From assembly GCA_023432075.1 (NCBI GenBank), contig JAEYVD010000354.1:1-6201 (forward strand): DNA of 6,201 nt. Direction: 5' to 3'. The position numbers and the translations under genes were made by a program. This DNA comes from Pseudomonadota bacterium. GTDB taxonomy: Bacteria > Pseudomonadota > Gammaproteobacteria > Burkholderiales > Burkholderiaceae_B. Positions 5,517-6,201 of the stretch are shown here, piece after piece (the first letter of the stretch is position 1; each line of letters opens with the position of its first letter). The notes beneath the pieces were generated by a model that saw nothing but the letters and a program-made list of their open reading frames with translations, was not told where the DNA came from and did not search any database.

Positions 5517-5951
5517 TCAGAACGGTTTGACCACGACCAGCGTCACGATGGCCGCCGCCGCCAGCACGATGACCGGCGCCTGCAGGTCGATCAGGGGCGG
5601 CCGCTTGCCGCTGCCGCCGGCCATGCGCCGCAGCGATGCGCTCTGCATGCCCAGCAAGCCGGACAGGCTGATCGCAAAGGCGACCTTGATCCAGATCCAG
5701 TTCATCGCAAACCACCCGAACGTCATGGCCAGATGCAGCCCGATCAACCAGGTGATGACCATGGCCGGCGTGGTGACGAACAGCGTCCAGCGGCGCAAGA
5801 CGTGAAGCATCCGGCGTTCCTTGGGTGCGTCGTCGCCATGCTCTGGCTGCGAGGTCAGGAGAAACAGCGATACGAAGAGCGAGCCCACCAGCCACGCCAC
5901 GGCGGCCGCCACGTGGGCCATTTTCAGGAGTTGGTATGTCATGGGCGGCAT
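5517..5951 (-). CDS. Small four-helix membrane protein, CopD/HemJ-like
   Basis: A 144-residue inner-membrane protein with four predicted transmembrane helices at about 5-33, 55-77, 84-105 and 125-141. Features recalling the HemJ/CopD group are an N-terminal helix beginning LLKMAHVAAAVAW with a histidine (H13), a basic loop KERRMLHVLRRW leading into TPAMVITWLIGLHLA, a third helix starting W-I-W-I-K89, and the C-terminal end VVVKPF. HemJ proteins are haem-binding protoporphyrinogen IX oxidases; CopD-type proteins are linked to copper import. The resemblance is by memory of motifs and does not decide between these roles, so no symbol is given. The start could be the ATG at 5951 (MPPMTY) or at 5942 (MTYQLL); neither has a strong Shine-Dalgarno, and the first has a GAG about 9 bases upstream. 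It lies 184 bases upstream of metQ on the same strand, probably as a separate unit. Confidence 0.85.
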   Translation of the reverse strand: MPPMTYQLLKMAHVAAAVAWLVGSLFVSLFLLTSQPEHGDDAPKERRMLHVLRRWTLFVTTPAMVITWLIGLHLAMTFGWFAMNWIWIKVAFAISLSGLLGMQSASLRRMAGGSGKRPPLIDLQAPVIVLAAAAIVTLVVVKPF

Positions 5952-6015
5952 TATCGCCGCTCGCGGCCAACGCGATGCGGCGCACTGGCCCGCACTGTTT
6001 GCGCTACGGCAAACT

Positions 6016-6038
6016 CGCCGGCGGTGGATGCGCCGGCG
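6016..6038 (-). terminator. GC-rich hairpin downstream of the right-edge gene, possible terminator
   Basis: Two copies of CGCCGGCG (6016-6023 and 6031-6038), each itself a palindrome, can pair across a 7-base loop to form an 8-bp GC stem. It begins 9 bases after the TGA of the right-edge minus-strand gene and is followed on that strand by AGTTTG, a poor T-run. Position suits a terminator before the next gene; sequence support is partial. Confidence 0.4.
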
Positions 6039-6047
6039 GCAAGGACT

Positions 6048-6201
6048 TCAATTGCCGGTTTGCGAAGCCGGCGCCGAAGCAGGCGCCGCTTCGGCGGGCG
6101 ATCCCGCGGCGGGCGATCCCGCGGCGGGCGCTCCCGTGGCGGCAGGTGCGGCCGCGGGCGATTCCGTGGTGGGCGATGCTGCGGCGGGCGTCCCCGCGGC
6201 G
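6048..6201 (-). CDS. Ala/Pro-rich C-terminal tail of a gene entering from the right edge
   Basis: Read on the minus strand, a frame open from the window edge ends at a TGA (6048-6050) and gives 50 residues made almost only of Ala, Pro, Gly, Ser and Thr, with repeated SPAAG and APAAG pentads, ending APASQTGN. Such tails are usually disordered linkers or extensions of a folded domain, which here lies outside the window, so the function cannot be told. Support for this strand is the agreement with its downstream neighbour, the hairpin just after the stop and a plausible low-complexity composition. The plus strand is also open here (from 5941 or 6028), giving a Gly/Asp/Ala repeat after an Arg-rich start, which looks less natural. 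The repeat makes the strand choice uncertain. Confidence 0.5.
   Translation of the reverse strand, partial: AAGTPAAASPTTESPAAAPAATGAPAAGSPAAGSPAEAAPASAPASQTGN
6094..6198. repeat. Seven tandem 15-bp units, degenerating to the right
   Basis: Units start at 6094, 6109, 6124, 6139, 6154, 6169 and 6184. The first two are identical (GCGGGCGATCCCGCG); the third, fifth, sixth and seventh differ at a few bases, and the fourth (6139-6153) is the most diverged. The array probably continues past the window edge. The 15-bp period keeps the reading frame and encodes a five-residue repeat, SPAAG-like on the minus strand. Copy number could change by slippage without a frameshift. Confidence 0.85.

Noticed and set aside
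5941..6201. A plus-strand open frame from ATG 5941 (or 6028) running off the right edge through the repeat
   Set aside because: It starts inside the membrane protein start region, gives an Arg-rich segment followed by a repeat, and has no Shine-Dalgarno. The minus-strand tail with a stop and hairpin is the better reading, though this is not excluded.
1..6201. Mobile elements, CRISPR arrays, tRNA or rRNA genes
   Set aside because: No transposase or integrase motifs, no regularly spaced direct repeats with unique spacers, and no recognisable tRNA or rRNA sequence were seen on either strand; the only tandem array is the contiguous 15-bp coding repeat.

Overview
The window is a GC-rich, densely coded bacterial chromosome segment with strong G/C preference at third codon positions. 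Gene content and protein style suggest a betaproteobacterium of the order Burkholderiales, with the Bordetella/Achromobacter group as the best guess. That placement is inference, because there is no rRNA or other taxonomic marker here.

Layout, left to right. (1) 1-333, plus strand: the 3' end of an unrecognised gene that enters from the left. (2) 308-1498, minus: a PLP-dependent Cys/Met-metabolism enzyme, related to methionine gamma-lyase but without that enzyme's hallmark residues; its last 26 bases overlap the end of gene 1. (3) 1499-1638: a 140-bp divergent intergenic region with a 16-bp perfect palindrome and a candidate promoter. (4) 1639-2661, plus: an unrecognised membrane protein with three N-terminal membrane segments and a helical C-terminal half. 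(5) 2695-5332, minus: a complete methionine ABC importer operon transcribed metQ -> metN -> metI, with tight or overlapping junctions. (6) 5333-5516: a 184-bp intergenic region with the probable metQ promoter and two inverted repeats that look like operators. (7) 5517-5951, minus: a small four-helix membrane protein of the CopD/HemJ type. (8) 6048-6201, minus: the Ala/Pro-rich C-terminal tail of a gene entering from the right, built from a 15-bp tandem repeat, with a GC-rich hairpin just downstream of its stop.

How the genes fit together: MetQ captures methionine in the periplasm, MetI forms the membrane channel, and MetN hydrolyses ATP and carries the C-terminal NIL domain that senses internal methionine. 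The PLP enzyme at 308-1498 acts on sulfur amino acids, so the neighbourhood has a sulfur amino acid theme, but it is a separate transcription unit divided from the importer by the plus-strand membrane protein gene. The remaining genes have no evident link to that theme.

No mobile element, CRISPR array, tRNA or rRNA was seen. I do not see a convincing undescribed multi-gene system. The points most worth a second look are the active-site substitutions in the PLP enzyme, the two palindromes upstream of metQ, the non-lipoprotein MetQ, the unknown membrane protein, and the repeat-encoded tail at the right edge.
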